In this document: positions 7,278-17,848 of the stretch, piece by piece
Layout: every line of letters begins with the position of its first letter
How positions within the stretch are numbered: the stretch's first letter is position 1
NCBI RefSeq assembly: GCF_001705235.1
Contig: NZ_MCGV01000001.1
Span: 248,001 to 312,000, forward strand
Source of the DNA: Clostridium pasteurianum
Lineage (GTDB): Bacteria > Bacillota > Clostridia > Clostridiales > Clostridiaceae
Reading direction: 5' to 3'
Length of the DNA: 64,000 nucleotides
Position numbers and translations under genes: made by a program
Notes under the pieces: generated by a model
Databases searched by the model: none
The model's input: only the letters and a program-made list of their open reading frames with translations
Told to the model about the DNA's origin: nothing

Positions 7278-8309
7278 TGTTCTTTTTCTAAATCCTTTCG
7301 TGTCTGAAACCGTCCTCCCAAGTTTATTTATTTTTAGTGATATACATTTTCTACAGTGACCTGGAGTATCATTGACACATATCTTCCCTGGGTAGAGTGC
7401 ATAAAGCTTTCTGTATATTCCCTCTGTAACATTAGGCATTACAACATTTGCACCACTTGTAAGAGCTATGGATCTGCCATTAGGGTAAAGTGACTCCATA
7501 GCTGTTGTGCCTGGAATATTTATATCTGGAAGAAGCAGTCTAGTAAGTGCAGTAACCTTTATACTTAAAAAGAAATCTCCACCCTTCTCTTTTCCAAGAG
7601 GTGTATCTTCGTTTGGTATAAAAGGACCAACTCCAATCATGTCAGCATTTATTTGCTTAAAGAAAAGTATATCCTCTGCTATGGATTCCATTGTCTGACC
7701 CGGAAGTCCTATAAGGCATCCAGAACCCACTTCATATCCAAGCTTGCCCAAATTCCTAAGACATTCTTTTCTATTTTCATGGCTCATGCCAGGATCTAAC
7801 TTTTCATAAAGCTCTTTATCTGTAGTTTCTATCCTGATTAAATATCTGTCTGCCCCTACCTTTTTATAAGCTGCATATTCTTCAAAAGTCTTTTCTCCTA
7901 TACTTAAAGTAATGGCCATATCAAATTTTTTAATTTTACTTACTATATATTGGAGCCTAGGCACTGTATAGTATTCATCCTCGCCTGATTGAAGCACTAG
8001 TGTTTTATAACCATATTGTTTTGCATCGGAAGCAATTTCTATTATTTCATCAGGTTTAAGCCTGTACCTTTTTATATTTTTATTATCGCGTCTTAAACCG
8101 CAATACATACAATTTCTTTTGCATATATTAGAAAATTCAATAATTCCTCTTAAATGAACTTCATCGCCAACATACTTTTTTCTAACTCTATCTGCTGCCT
8201 TAAAAAGTTCATCTTTATGACTATCATCTTTCAATAAAGCTACCAATTCACTCTTTGTTAAATTGTGTGTTACCTCAGCTTTATTAATTAAATTCATTAT
8301 ATTATCCAT
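7269..8309 (-). CDS. hydE: [FeFe]-hydrogenase H-cluster maturase HydE (radical SAM)
   Basis: Radical SAM enzyme that, with HydF and HydG, builds the 2Fe subcluster of [FeFe] hydrogenase. The CxxxCxxC 4Fe-4S motif is C63-C67-C70 in ICKRNCMYCGLRRDN. SGEDEY, RIETTD and GSGCLIGLPGQT match later barrel strands of the HydE/PylB group, and GVGPFIPNEDTPL is a family signature. Length (346 aa) is normal. HydF and HydG are not in the window, as is usual where maturases are scattered. The gene is 14 nt downstream of the M16 peptidase gene, likely one transcript. Its final residues Cys-Tyr and stop are supplied by the palindromic repeat. Confidence 0.95.
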   Translation of the reverse strand: MDNIMNLINKAEVTHNLTKSELVALLKDDSHKDELFKAADRVRKKYVGDEVHLRGIIEFSNICKRNCMYCGLRRDNKNIKRYRLKPDEIIEIASDAKQYGYKTLVLQSGEDEYYTVPRLQYIVSKIKKFDMAITLSIGEKTFEEYAAYKKVGADRYLIRIETTDKELYEKLDPGMSHENRKECLRNLGKLGYEVGSGCLIGLPGQTMESIAEDILFFKQINADMIGVGPFIPNEDTPLGKEKGGDFFLSIKVTALTRLLLPDINIPGTTAMESLYPNGRSIALTSGANVVMPNVTEGIYRKLYALYPGKICVNDTPGHCRKCISLKINKLGRTVSDTKGFRKRTCY

Positions 8310-8323
8310 ATTTTCTCCTATCC

Positions 8324-9544
8324 TTAATTATTAGGTTTAACTATTTGAATAGATGGATTTACTAAAACCTTTCTCGCAGTTTCAACTATAAATTCTTCAT
8401 CTAGAAGAGAAATATCTTTTATCTCATTATATACATCCTCTGCTTTTCCATACATTACTTCATAAACTGCAAAATTAACTGCCAGATTAATAGATCTTTC
8501 AAGTTTAAGTGTTCTTTTTAAGGAAATTCCCTTTTCTATTTTTAAAAGTTTATCCTTAAAAAAGTTTCCTTTAAGGTTCTTGCTTTCCTCAATAACATCA
8601 TTTACAACTTCAATACCTTTATTGTAATTTTCGGCAGCAGTTCCTAAACCTATATAAAATAATTTTATTCCACCTTCATTACTTATTTTACTATATACAT
8701 CATATGCCAGTCCATATTTAGTTCTTATTTTATCATAGAGCATGGAACTTGTTCCCTCTCCAAATATAAAATTAAATGCCCTTAACGCCTTTATTTCATC
8801 ATAGTTTAATTTATATATTGGGAATAAGTACTGCAAGACTGCACCTTTAACTTCACGTTTCTCAGTGAAAACTCCGGATTTATTTTCCTCATATTCGTAG
8901 TCCTTAATCTTACTTACGGCCTTTTTTAAGGAATTCATATATTTAGAAATAATACTTACTACTTTCTCTTCATTAATAGACGTAACTACACTTATTACAC
9001 AATTATCTCCTGTATAATATTTATTATAAAAATCCTTAAGTTTTTCTCTAGTAAATTTTTTAATATTCTCTTCATTGCCTATTATGCACTCTTTTATTCT
9101 AATTTTAGAGAAAGAATTTTTTAAAAGCTCATCTTCACAAAACTGCTGCTTATCATCCTTCCATTCCTTGAGTTCTTCAATGATTACAGACTTTTCTTCT
9201 TCAAATCCATCTTCCTTAAAGGTTGGATTTAATATTATATCACTGTAAAGTTCAAAAGCCCTCTCAAAATCACGTGCAAGAGTGGTTCCATAATACACAA
9301 CATAGGGGAAATTAGTCATTGCATTATTAAATCCAAATATTTCATCAAATTCTTTATTTATTTGGGCTTCACTCCTCGTGGTGGTTCCTTTAAATATGCA
9401 GTGTTCAACAGTATGCGCAATACCATATTCATCTTCATTTTCAACAGATGCTCCGGCTTTAAACCCAAAGCAAAATGACGTTAAATCACTTTTTCTATAT
9501 TCATATATAACTGTTATTCCATTTTTTAGCTGTATCCTTTTCAC
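8324..9544 (-). CDS. M16 (pitrilysin/insulinase) family zinc peptidase
   Basis: 406-aa processing-peptidase-like protein. The inverted zinc motif HxxEH is H44-TVE-H48 (AHTVEHCIFKGT); a downstream FEEEKSVIIEELKEW supplies the third ligand Glu. Residues about 160-340 are the inactive M16_C half (MLYDKIRTKYGLAYDVYS). Start chosen at GTG 9544, which has AGAGGTG six bases upstream; a longer ORF to 9592 lacks a site. Similar proteins (YmxG/PepR type) are conserved in Firmicutes with poorly known substrates. It shares a transcript with hydE. Confidence 0.88.
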   Translation of the reverse strand: MKRIQLKNGITVIYEYRKSDLTSFCFGFKAGASVENEDEYGIAHTVEHCIFKGTTTRSEAQINKEFDEIFGFNNAMTNFPYVVYYGTTLARDFERAFELYSDIILNPTFKEDGFEEEKSVIIEELKEWKDDKQQFCEDELLKNSFSKIRIKECIIGNEENIKKFTREKLKDFYNKYYTGDNCVISVVTSINEEKVVSIISKYMNSLKKAVSKIKDYEYEENKSGVFTEKREVKGAVLQYLFPIYKLNYDEIKALRAFNFIFGEGTSSMLYDKIRTKYGLAYDVYSKISNEGGIKLFYIGLGTAAENYNKGIEVVNDVIEESKNLKGNFFKDKLLKIEKGISLKRTLKLERSINLAVNFAVYEVMYGKAEDVYNEIKDISLLDEEFIVETARKVLVNPSIQIVKPNN

Positions 9545-9661
9545 ACAATTCACCTCTAGCATTTGCCCTTTAAAATCAAAGATGGCAAGCATAAAGTAAA
9601 GGGTTCAAAAACTTCATTCCTACCATCTATATATAACGCATTAAAATTCTTACATTGTGGC

Positions 9662-10225
9662 TTATAAAATATTTTTCTCAACAAAATTGAGCATCATACC
9701 ATCTTTAAGCTTATCTGCTACTTCTTTTCCTTTTAATTTTTGTACTAACTTTAGGCCAAAATATATAGCTGTTGCAGGGCCTCTACTGGTTACTATGTTA
9801 TTATCCTCTACAGTTATTTTCTCAATATAATTACATTTTCCCATTTCATTTTCATACCCAGGATAAGAAGTAGCATTTTTAGAATCAAGAACTTTTGCTT
9901 TTCCCAGAACTATAGGTGCTGCACATATAGCTGCCACAAGTTTATTTTCATCATTGAATTTTTTAACGGCATCTATTACAAAAGTACTCTGTCTTAAATT
10001 TTCAGCACCGGGCATACCACCTGGGAGAACAAGACCTGCGTATTCATCAAGCTTTATAGCATCTATTGTCTTATCTGCTTCAACTTTAATCTTGTGAGCT
10101 CCTACTACACTTTTCCCATTAAGAGAACATGTATCGCAAATTATGTCTGCCCTTCTGAGAACATCAACAACTGTAAGTGCCTCTATTTCTTCAAAGCCAT
10201 CTGCTAAAAACAATATAATCTTCAT
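9662..10225 (-). CDS. DJ-1/PfpI family protein (ThiJ-like)
   Basis: 187-aa DJ-1 fold. The nucleophile-elbow cysteine is in LVAAICAAPIVLGKAKVL (about C105), with the conserved early Glu in FLADGFEEIEALTVVDVLRR and LPGGMPGAENLR in between. Family roles include methylglyoxal/glyoxal deglycase-type stress protection; the exact activity is not readable. ATG with AGGAGG; 11 nt from the topoisomerase A-subunit stop, so it is probably the third gene of that operon. Confidence 0.9.
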   Translation of the reverse strand: MKIILFLADGFEEIEALTVVDVLRRADIICDTCSLNGKSVVGAHKIKVEADKTIDAIKLDEYAGLVLPGGMPGAENLRQSTFVIDAVKKFNDENKLVAAICAAPIVLGKAKVLDSKNATSYPGYENEMGKCNYIEKITVEDNNIVTSRGPATAIYFGLKLVQKLKGKEVADKLKDGMMLNFVEKNIL

Positions 10226-10236
10226 AAAACTTCCTC

Positions 10237-13104
10237 CTATTTGATTTTTATTTCATCAACAAAATCCGTCATTAAAAGTGTTGTGAGATTTTTACCTTTT
10301 CCACCCCTATTTTGAGGCTTTATATCATCAATATTCACTTCAATTTTATCTTTAAGTTTCGATTTAATTATTATTTTGTTTAGATTTTTCCTCATTACAA
10401 ATCCATATTGAGTGCTATCTTCTTCATTTAGGCTTATTCCCGTAACACCAGAAGCTACCTTACCCATTGAGCTTACAGAAGATGCTTTAAATCTTATTCC
10501 CACTGCTTTTTTAGTTATGAGTATTATTTCATCCTCTTCATCATTTTCAGAAATATCTACATTAACAAGCATATCATATTTATTCCTCAATTTGTAGCAT
10601 ATCTCACTTCCAGTGCTGTCCTTAAATTCACTTAATTTAGTCTTCTTTACAAATCCTCTATTGCTGAAAAAATACAGGAACTTATCTTCCGGAAACTCTT
10701 CTAATGATACAGTCTGTATAATCTTAGATGCTGAATCAATCTCATCGTAAAGTTCAGATAATTCTATTGTATCATTATCTAAGCTGCTAAATAGATATGC
10801 AGGAATATTAATTACTTTTCCATCATCCATAAATATAAGAAGTCTACTTGATGTGTTTGTTTCTATATAATTTTGAGACCTTGAATCCTTAGTTTTAACT
10901 ACACCTTTATTACTTACCTTAATGTAAAAAATTCTGTACTCAGCATTTGTTTCAAACTCAGCTGAAACTATTCTGTCCTTAGATGGTATATTTACAAATT
11001 GATATCCAGTTTTGTTTCTATCAAGTTCTTCTATTATAGGCTCCCTAAGAACAAATTTAAGACCTTTTTCTGTGTGAATTTTTATGAATGCTTCTTCCCT
11101 TATCCTTGGCAGCATCTCTACTCTTACAAGTTTTTCATCCTTTTTAAGCTTAAGCGCCATTACCTTTGAATATATAGTATCAAATTTATCAAGGTTTGTT
11201 TTCTTTATATTGCCCTTATTAGTTATAAACATAACATCCTTCTGTTCATTCATATCACTTACAGAATATACATTTAAAACTTTTTCTTTGTTTAAATCAA
11301 GACCTCTTATAATACTATCAAGCTTTTCGCCCTTTTCTTTCCACTTGTATTCTGGTATGTTATTTCCTTTAATCTTATACATATTGCCTGCATCTGTAAA
11401 TATAAGCAAATTATGTGTCGTATTAGATTCTACTAAAAATCTATTGAAATCGCCTTCTCTGTATTCTATATCATTTACATCAGAATTTGATCTTAAATAT
11501 GTTTTCTTAGGCAAACTTTTTATGTAACCTTCATTCGACATAGTAATTACTATATCCTCTACAACAGTGAAATCCTCAGCATCAATTTTAGCTTTACTGT
11601 CATCTTCCACAATTTTAGTACGCCTATCTTCACCGTACTTTTTGCTTACTTCTTCAAGCTCCTTTTTTACAACCTTAAGGAGTTCTCTTTCATCATTTAA
11701 TATTTTTTCAAACTTATCAATCAATTTTTTTAATTCCCTATACTCTTTTTTAAAAGTTTCTATTTCAAGTCCAGTTAACTTATAAAGCATAAGTTCAACA
11801 ATAGCTGTTGCTTGCTCACTGTTGAAACCAAATTTATTTATAAGATTTTCCTCTGAATCCTTTTTTGATTTAGAAGCTCTTATAGTTTTTATAATATCAT
11901 CCATTATGTCTATTGCCTTTATAAAACCCTCAACTATGTTAAACCTCTTTTTAGCAACACTTAAATTGTATTTAGTTCTTCTTGTTACTATATCTTTTCT
12001 ATGCTCAACATAATACTTTATAATTGTCTTAAGATTCATGGTTTCAGGCTTTCCATCAGCAAGCGCCACCATATTAAAATTAACATTACATTGGAGTTCA
12101 GTCTTTTTAAAGAGATATTTAAGAATCTTATTCACTGAGTCTTCATCAGCCGATTTTTTAAATTCTATTACTCCACGAATTCCATGTCTATCGGATTCAT
12201 CCCTTATATCAGAAATGCTTTCGAGAATTTTGGAATGCTTTTTATCTGCTGTCATTTCAGAAATTGTCTGAAGTATTTTTGCTTTATTTCTCCTGTAAGG
12301 AAACTCACTTATTACTATAGCAAGTCGTCCATTTTCAAGCTTTTCTATTTTAGTTTTAGCTCTTAAAGTTACCTTTCCCTCACCTGTTTCATAAGCACCA
12401 AGAAGAGAATTTTTCCCTATTATTATTCCTCCTGTAGGAAGGTCTGGTCCTTTAATATATTTCATAAGTTCTTTAACTGTTATATCATTATTGTCTATAT
12501 ATTTTAGAACAGCACTTATTACCTCCCGCAAATTATGTGGAGGTATATTGGTAGATAAACCAACAGCTATTCCAAAGGCACCATTTACAAGAAGGTTAGG
12601 ATATGCAGCAGGAAGTACCGAAGGCTCTTTTTCTGATCCGGAATAATTATCTACCATGTCAACTACATCTTTATCAATATCATTTATCATTTCTAGTGCT
12701 ATAGGTGTTAATCTCGCTTCTGTATAACGCATGGCAGCAGCACTATCTCCATCTACACTTCCCCAGTTTCCATGACCATCGATAAGTGGATGCCTTGTCG
12801 TAAAATTCTGTGCAAGGATAACCATTGACTCATAAACCGATGAATCTCCGTGCGGATGATACTTTCCTAAAATATCTCCGACTATTCTAGCAGACTTATA
12901 ATAAGGTCTATCGGGAAATGCCTTTAACATATATGCACCATATAAAATTCTTCTATGAACAGGTTTCAGTCCATCTCTTACATCTGGAAGTGCTCTATCC
13001 TTAGCAACTTCAACAGCATATGGCAGATAATTCTCAGGCATAGCTTCTTCAAGAGGTATTTTTATAATGTTATTATCTTTAGGTATGTTAATTTTCTTTG
13101 CCAT
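10237..13104 (-). CDS. parC: Type IIA topoisomerase subunit A, topoisomerase IV-like (ParC)
   Basis: Breaks and rejoins DNA for decatenation and supercoil control, together with the B subunit encoded directly upstream. The catalytic tyrosine is Y127 in [11 protein letters not shown]. The quinolone-determining region is [10 protein letters not shown] (83-92), with the usual Ser88 and acidic Glu92. The C-terminal pinwheel domain spans about 500-955. A GyrA-box-like QNRGGKG is near the very end (about 933) instead of in the first blade. Length 955 aa is long for ParC (about 820). Whether it works as a topoisomerase IV or a second gyrase cannot be settled by eye; absence from the dnaA region favours ParC. 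Confidence 0.88.
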   Translation of the reverse strand: MAKKINIPKDNNIIKIPLEEAMPENYLPYAVEVAKDRALPDVRDGLKPVHRRILYGAYMLKAFPDRPYYKSARIVGDILGKYHPHGDSSVYESMVILAQNFTTRHPLIDGHGNWGSVDGDSAAAMRYTEARLTPIALEMINDIDKDVVDMVDNYSGSEKEPSVLPAAYPNLLVNGAFGIAVGLSTNIPPHNLREVISAVLKYIDNNDITVKELMKYIKGPDLPTGGIIIGKNSLLGAYETGEGKVTLRAKTKIEKLENGRLAIVISEFPYRRNKAKILQTISEMTADKKHSKILESISDIRDESDRHGIRGVIEFKKSADEDSVNKILKYLFKKTELQCNVNFNMVALADGKPETMNLKTIIKYYVEHRKDIVTRRTKYNLSVAKKRFNIVEGFIKAIDIMDDIIKTIRASKSKKDSEENLINKFGFNSEQATAIVELMLYKLTGLEIETFKKEYRELKKLIDKFEKILNDERELLKVVKKELEEVSKKYGEDRRTKIVEDDSKAKIDAEDFTVVEDIVITMSNEGYIKSLPKKTYLRSNSDVNDIEYREGDFNRFLVESNTTHNLLIFTDAGNMYKIKGNNIPEYKWKEKGEKLDSIIRGLDLNKEKVLNVYSVSDMNEQKDVMFITNKGNIKKTNLDKFDTIYSKVMALKLKKDEKLVRVEMLPRIREEAFIKIHTEKGLKFVLREPIIEELDRNKTGYQFVNIPSKDRIVSAEFETNAEYRIFYIKVSNKGVVKTKDSRSQNYIETNTSSRLLIFMDDGKVINIPAYLFSSLDNDTIELSELYDEIDSASKIIQTVSLEEFPEDKFLYFFSNRGFVKKTKLSEFKDSTGSEICYKLRNKYDMLVNVDISENDEEDEIILITKKAVGIRFKASSVSSMGKVASGVTGISLNEEDSTQYGFVMRKNLNKIIIKSKLKDKIEVNIDDIKPQNRGGKGKNLTTLLMTDFVDEIKIK

Positions 13105-13124
13105 ATTAAATCCTCCCCCAACTA

Positions 13125-15077
13125 TTAAAATTCAGCATATTTATACATATAATTTTTTCTAGGTTCAACTACATCACCCATGAGTAAAGATACCATTTTT
13201 TCAGCCTTTGCTGCATCTTCTATAGTAACCATTTGAAGAGTTCTTTTTTCTGGATCTAAAGTTGTCTCCCAGAGCTGATCTGGATTCATTTCTCCAAGTC
13301 CTTTATATCTTTGAATGAGGTAACCTCTTCCAACATCCTTTTTTGCATTATCAAGCTGCTCATCACTATAGGCATATTTTACAACTTCACCTTTTTTAGA
13401 ATTTTTATAAACCTTATATAAAGGTGGAAGTGCTATATAAAGATGCTCATTAGAAATAAGCTGTCGCATATATCTATATATATACGTCATCCATAAAGTC
13501 CTTATATGATATCCATCTACATCTGCATCACTCATTATTATAATCTTATTATATCTTAAATCATCTTCATTATAATTATCAAGTATCCCCGTTCCAACAG
13601 CTGTGTTGAATATCTTAAGTTCTTCACTTCCAAGAACATTTTCAAGCTTTTGCTTTTCAGTATTCATTATTTTACCCTTTGAAGGCATTATGCTCTGAAA
13701 TCTTCTATCTCTTGCCTGCTTTGCACTTCCTCCTGCTGAATCTCCCTCAACTATTATAAATTCACATAAAGATGGATCTTTAAGAGTACAAACTGCAATT
13801 TTACCAGCTAAAGGGGAAGTTCCCTTACCTACTTTCTTTTTTTCTGCTTCATTTATCTTTTTTATTTTCTCACGTCTTGTAGCTGCACTTACAGCATTTT
13901 TCATAATCATTGAAGCTAAATCCTTATTGTCCTCAATCCATTCAGAAAAACCAGAATATGATAAGTCATTCATCATAGTATAAGCTTCATTATTTCCAAG
14001 TTTTGTCTTAGTTTGTCCCTCAAAAACCGGATTAGTAAGCTTTACTTTAATTATTGCAGTCATACCTTCTCTTACATCATTACCTTCAAATTCCTTATCT
14101 TTTTCCTTTAAAATTCCAAGCTTCTTGGCCCATTCTTTAAAGGCTCTTGTCATCCCTGTCTTAAATCCAGCTTCATGAGTGCCAGCCTCTGTTGTAGGTA
14201 TGTTATTTACATAACTTGCAATATACTCAGTTGTAGAATCTGTAAATTGAATGCATACTTCACCATAAAGTTTAATTCCATTAATTTCTCTCTCTCCATC
14301 AAAGAGTATTGGATTCTTATGAATAACTGTTTTACTTTCATTGAGATAATCTATAAAATCAAGAAGTCCTCTTTCTGAATGATATTTTTTTACAATAGGT
14401 TCTTCTCCTCTGTTATCTTCTAAAATTAAAGTTATTCCCTTATTTTGAAATGAAATTTCTTTAAGTCTTTCATCTATAATATCAAATTTAAAGTCTACTG
14501 TTGTAAACACTTTACTGTCAGGTTTAAAAGTAACTTTTGTCCCCTGCTTATCAGTTTTACCTATCTTCTCTATAGGTGTTACCGGAGTACCTGGCATATT
14601 TCTCTTTAACTCTTTATCGTAGGCATATTCAAATCTCTGTCTATATATGTACCCATTTTGATATACTTCAACTTCAGTCCATTCTGAAAGAGCATTTACA
14701 ACAGCTGCACCTACACCATGAAGTCCTCCAGATGTCTTATAATTTTTATTATTAAATTTTCCACCTGTATGAAGTTCTGTATATACCATTTCAACTCCAG
14801 ATTTTTTCTTCACAGGGTGTATTCCAGTTGGAATTCCTCTTCCATTATCTATTATAGTAGCACTTTTATCCTTATTTAGTATTACCTTAGCCACATCTCC
14901 AAAGCCGTTGGTAAGCTCGTCTATGGCATTATCCAATATTTCCCATATGCAATGGTGCAATCCCTTAGTTCCTGTAGAACCTATGTACATACCCGGTCTT
15001 ATTCTTACAGGTTCTAACTTCTCTAAAGAAGTAAGGGCCGTTACATCATAGCTTTCATTATTTTTACTTTTATCCAT
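13125..15077 (-). CDS. parE: Type IIA topoisomerase subunit B, topoisomerase IV-like (ParE)
   Basis: ATPase and Toprim subunit, partner of the preceding entry (20-nt gap, same operon). GHKL ATP site: [31 protein letters not shown]. Toprim: [15 protein letters not shown] and [13 protein letters not shown]. The linker [12 protein letters not shown] differs from the gyrase-type PLRGK; length 650 aa is usual for Gram-positive B subunits. I start at ATG 15077, preceded by GGAGG; an in-frame TTG one codon earlier has worse spacing. Confidence 0.9.
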   Translation of the reverse strand: MDKSKNNESYDVTALTSLEKLEPVRIRPGMYIGSTGTKGLHHCIWEILDNAIDELTNGFGDVAKVILNKDKSATIIDNGRGIPTGIHPVKKKSGVEMVYTELHTGGKFNNKNYKTSGGLHGVGAAVVNALSEWTEVEVYQNGYIYRQRFEYAYDKELKRNMPGTPVTPIEKIGKTDKQGTKVTFKPDSKVFTTVDFKFDIIDERLKEISFQNKGITLILEDNRGEEPIVKKYHSERGLLDFIDYLNESKTVIHKNPILFDGEREINGIKLYGEVCIQFTDSTTEYIASYVNNIPTTEAGTHEAGFKTGMTRAFKEWAKKLGILKEKDKEFEGNDVREGMTAIIKVKLTNPVFEGQTKTKLGNNEAYTMMNDLSYSGFSEWIEDNKDLASMIMKNAVSAATRREKIKKINEAEKKKVGKGTSPLAGKIAVCTLKDPSLCEFIIVEGDSAGGSAKQARDRRFQSIMPSKGKIMNTEKQKLENVLGSEELKIFNTAVGTGILDNYNEDDLRYNKIIIMSDADVDGYHIRTLWMTYIYRYMRQLISNEHLYIALPPLYKVYKNSKKGEVVKYAYSDEQLDNAKKDVGRGYLIQRYKGLGEMNPDQLWETTLDPEKRTLQMVTIEDAAKAEKMVSLLMGDVVEPRKNYMYKYAEF

Positions 15078-15099
15078 CAAGTCCGTCCTCCAGTAATTA

Positions 15100-15136
15100 A
15101 TATAAAAAATAAAGTAATGAATTTACTTCATTACCC
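15100..15136 (-). terminator. Terminator of the egsA operon
   Basis: Read on the minus strand: perfect stem GTAATGAA / TTCATTAC with a 5-nt loop, then TTTATTTTTTA. It separates the phosphatase-egsA operon from parE-parC. Confidence 0.75.
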
Positions 15137-15192
15137 TACTATTTTAAAATCATAAGATGTTTTTTACAATTTGTCAATATATTTTTTCCATA

Positions 15193-16254
15193 TTATTCCA
15201 ATATGTCTTTTAATATTTCATCATTATCTACAACATATTTAGCATATTCAATATTCTTTTCAACATGCAAATAGGTATATCTAGCGGGTTTTATGAGGTG
15301 TCCCATGGAAATAGCTTTCTTAAAATCGCTCTTTTTCATATTAAGCCCCTTTACATAATCAAAAAATCCTGTGTCCTTTAAAATTTTTCTTATTCTTGCT
15401 TCCCTATGATTTTGAACTATACACATTATATAAGTTGCAATGCCAACTTGAATCCCGTGAAGGTTAGGTACAGGTAAAAACTTATCAAGTGCATGAGATA
15501 TCAAATGTTCAGATCCACTTGCTGGAGAACTATTGCCTGCTATTTCCATGGCTATGCCATTCATTGTAAGTGAATCCACAAGTTCTTTTAAAAATAAATC
15601 ATCCTTAATACTTTTAAATTCAGTTCTAACAAAACTATTTACTGATTTCTTAGATATCATGACTGCAAAATCATCCATATGAGACTTTTTATTTTCCTCT
15701 TCAAATCTCCAATCATAAAGAGCTGTTATATTTGATACAAGATCACCAATTCCCGAGTATATAAACTTCTCTGGTGCACCTTTTATTACGTCTATATCTA
15801 CTATTATTCCTTCAGGAGTCTTAGCTGGAACAGAAGTTCTCCTGCCATTTATCATGAGTGATGCAACAGGACTCGCAAAACCATCATTAGAGGTTGATGT
15901 AGGAACACTTATAAAAGGAAGTTTTCTTAAAAAAGCCATATATTTAACAGCATCTATAGCTTTCCCGCCGCCTACAGCTATTAGAGCAGTTACATCACTG
16001 GAAATTTCAAAAGCCATACTGCCAATTTCCTGAAAATCTATACTCTTAACCGTACCTGTATTTTTAACTTCTATGCCTGCATTATTTATGGATTCTACAA
16101 TTCTCTTTCCGAAAAGTTCATATATTCCCTCTCCAAAATAAATTGCAATGGTTTTAAAATTAACCTTACTTATTATTTGACCTATATTATCTATATTTTG
16201 CTTTCCAACTTCTAGTATTAAAGGAATTGCTATTCTATGAGATATTATTTTCAA
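15193..16254 (-). CDS. egsA: sn-Glycerol-1-phosphate dehydrogenase (EgsA/AraM)
   Basis: Reduces dihydroxyacetone phosphate to sn-glycerol-1-phosphate with NAD(P)H, the archaeal-type stereoisomer. Iron-ADH/DHQS-like fold: nucleotide site GGGKAIDAVKYMAF (about residues 93-106), PTSTSNDGFASPVASL, metal-ligand regions GSEHLISHALD and LHGIQVG. I start at TTG 16254, which overlaps the upstream stop as TTGA and has AAAGGAG behind it; that makes 353 aa and implies translational coupling. In Bacillus the product feeds heptaprenylglyceryl lipids (PcrB); no PcrB gene is in this window. Confidence 0.9.
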   Translation of the reverse strand: MKIISHRIAIPLILEVGKQNIDNIGQIISKVNFKTIAIYFGEGIYELFGKRIVESINNAGIEVKNTGTVKSIDFQEIGSMAFEISSDVTALIAVGGGKAIDAVKYMAFLRKLPFISVPTSTSNDGFASPVASLMINGRRTSVPAKTPEGIIVDIDVIKGAPEKFIYSGIGDLVSNITALYDWRFEEENKKSHMDDFAVMISKKSVNSFVRTEFKSIKDDLFLKELVDSLTMNGIAMEIAGNSSPASGSEHLISHALDKFLPVPNLHGIQVGIATYIMCIVQNHREARIRKILKDTGFFDYVKGLNMKKSDFKKAISMGHLIKPARYTYLHVEKNIEYAKYVVDNDEILKDILE

Positions 16255-16910
16255 ATTTTCCACTCCTTTAGATATTTTTCTACATTGAGCCAAATTTCAT
16301 GAAAATCACTGAATTGTATAAATTCCCTGTTTTGAGCTTTCAGAAGAGAGCAAAGATTACTTTTTGCAAAAACCACATCAGCTAATAATGCTGGAGCTAC
16401 ATCTGGATTGCTGTCTCCTGCATAAAAAATCTTTTTATATTCCCCTCTAAGTTTCTTTATTACTTTACCCTTATCTATTCCATAAAATTCAGAATAGAAT
16501 TCATCTTTAGGATCAAGCTCAAAGTGAAGCCCATTATCCTTAAATACGCTTCTATTAGAATATATTTTTATGTCCTTTATACCCTCATGCTCGAAAATCC
16601 TATCAATATAATAATTAGTTCCCGCACTTACCACTACAAAATCTCCACCGTTTTCTTTTATATTTTTTATAAATTCTTTTATGTAAGGATCTAATGATAT
16701 AGTAAGTATATCTTGAAGTATTTCCTTTTCATTTCTTCCTATATGGCTAAATACATATCCCAAATAATCTACATCTTTTATTTTTGAATTTCTCCAGTCT
16801 CTGTATAAATCCTTTAATTCATCTTTTAGATATTTGTCAGATATTATCATATAAAAGTCCTTTTTACTTATGGTTCCGTCAAAATCAGATACGAATACAA
16901 ATTTTTTCAT
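16251..16910 (-). CDS. HAD-superfamily phosphatase (MtnX/SerB-like)
   Basis: 219-aa HAD hydrolase of the phosphoserine phosphatase-like branch. Motif I DFDGTISKKD (nucleophile Asp near residue 9), motif II VVSAGTNYYID, motif III/IV FYAGDSNPDVAPALLADVVF. Closest in look to MtnX-type phosphatases. It is translationally coupled to glycerol-1-phosphate dehydrogenase (overlap of 4 nt), so a substrate such as a glycerol or polyol phosphate is possible, but this is inference from position. Confidence 0.88.
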   Translation of the reverse strand: MKKFVFVSDFDGTISKKDFYMIISDKYLKDELKDLYRDWRNSKIKDVDYLGYVFSHIGRNEKEILQDILTISLDPYIKEFIKNIKENGGDFVVVSAGTNYYIDRIFEHEGIKDIKIYSNRSVFKDNGLHFELDPKDEFYSEFYGIDKGKVIKKLRGEYKKIFYAGDSNPDVAPALLADVVFAKSNLCSLLKAQNREFIQFSDFHEIWLNVEKYLKEWKI

Positions 16911-16926
16911 ATGCTTCCTCCAGAAA

Positions 16927-17769
16927 TCACTTTTTATATATTACCACACCTAAAAGTCCTGGTCCCGTATGAACTCCTGCAACAGGGCTGATTTCTCCAA
17001 TTGACAAATTTTCTATATTGGGAATTTCTTCGATTAATTCTTTGAGCTTTAACACTTCCGCGTAAGCTCCTCCATGCATAACCCAAATATCACATTTGCC
17101 ACCTTCAAGTATTTCTTTAACTATTTGAACAATCTTTTTCTTTGCCTGCCTTTTTCCCTTTGCTTTACAGTGAGTATAATATACGCCATCTTCATTTATA
17201 GATATTATAGGCTTAATATCTAAGAGCTGACCAACAGTCCCAGAAACTTTCCCTATCCTTCCACCTTTTATTAAATACTTTAATGTATCAACAATATAAT
17301 AAACCTTAACTTTACTTCTTATTTCAGGCATTTTTTTCACTATTTCTTCAAAGCTTTTGCCCTGGAGTACCATTTCACCACATTCTCTTATAATCACACC
17401 TTCACCCATAGTTATAGATTTTGAATCAAAAATAAAACTTTTGATATTTTCATGATTCTGTGCTGCGATCTGTAGAGTATTATATGTTCCTGATAAATTT
17501 GAAGATATAGTAACTGCAATTACATGAGTATACCCATTAGCTTCAAGCTCTGAATACAATTTTTCCATATCTTCTACGGACGGCAGTGATGTAGACGGCA
17601 CTTCCTTTTCCATATTATCATAAACTTCCTTTGGAGTAATGGTTACTTTGTCTATATATTCCTTATCCTTATATATTATTCTAAGTGGAAGCACTTTCAA
17701 ATCATATTTTTGTATCATTTCACTATCAACATCAGCTGTACTATCTGTCACTAACGCTATCTTTTGCAT
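16927..17769 (-). CDS. DegV family fatty-acid-binding protein
   Basis: 280-aa EDD-fold protein. ALVTDSTADVDSEMI at the N-terminus, PSTSLPSVEDM (the serine loop), AVTISSNLSGTYNTLQ, GGRIGKVSGTVGQLLDIKPII and the HTGPGLLGVVIY C-terminus are the DegV pattern. DegV/FakB proteins bind fatty acids and present them to FakA kinase; FakA is not here. It is 16 nt upstream of the HAD phosphatase gene and probably begins that operon. Confidence 0.92.
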   Translation of the reverse strand: MQKIALVTDSTADVDSEMIQKYDLKVLPLRIIYKDKEYIDKVTITPKEVYDNMEKEVPSTSLPSVEDMEKLYSELEANGYTHVIAVTISSNLSGTYNTLQIAAQNHENIKSFIFDSKSITMGEGVIIRECGEMVLQGKSFEEIVKKMPEIRSKVKVYYIVDTLKYLIKGGRIGKVSGTVGQLLDIKPIISINEDGVYYTHCKAKGKRQAKKKIVQIVKEILEGGKCDIWVMHGGAYAEVLKLKELIEEIPNIENLSIGEISPVAGVHTGPGLLGVVIYKK

Positions 17770-17848
17770 TTTATAACCTACCTTATCTTTTACATTTATT
17801 ATATCTATAATATTTACCCTTATTAATTTATCTATTCAAAACATACTA

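Noticed and set aside
10412-12366. Several plus-strand ORFs of 60-147 codons inside the topoisomerase A gene
   Set aside because: They are antisense shadows of a well-defined gene, low in complexity (Ser/Leu/Phe-rich) and without ribosome sites.
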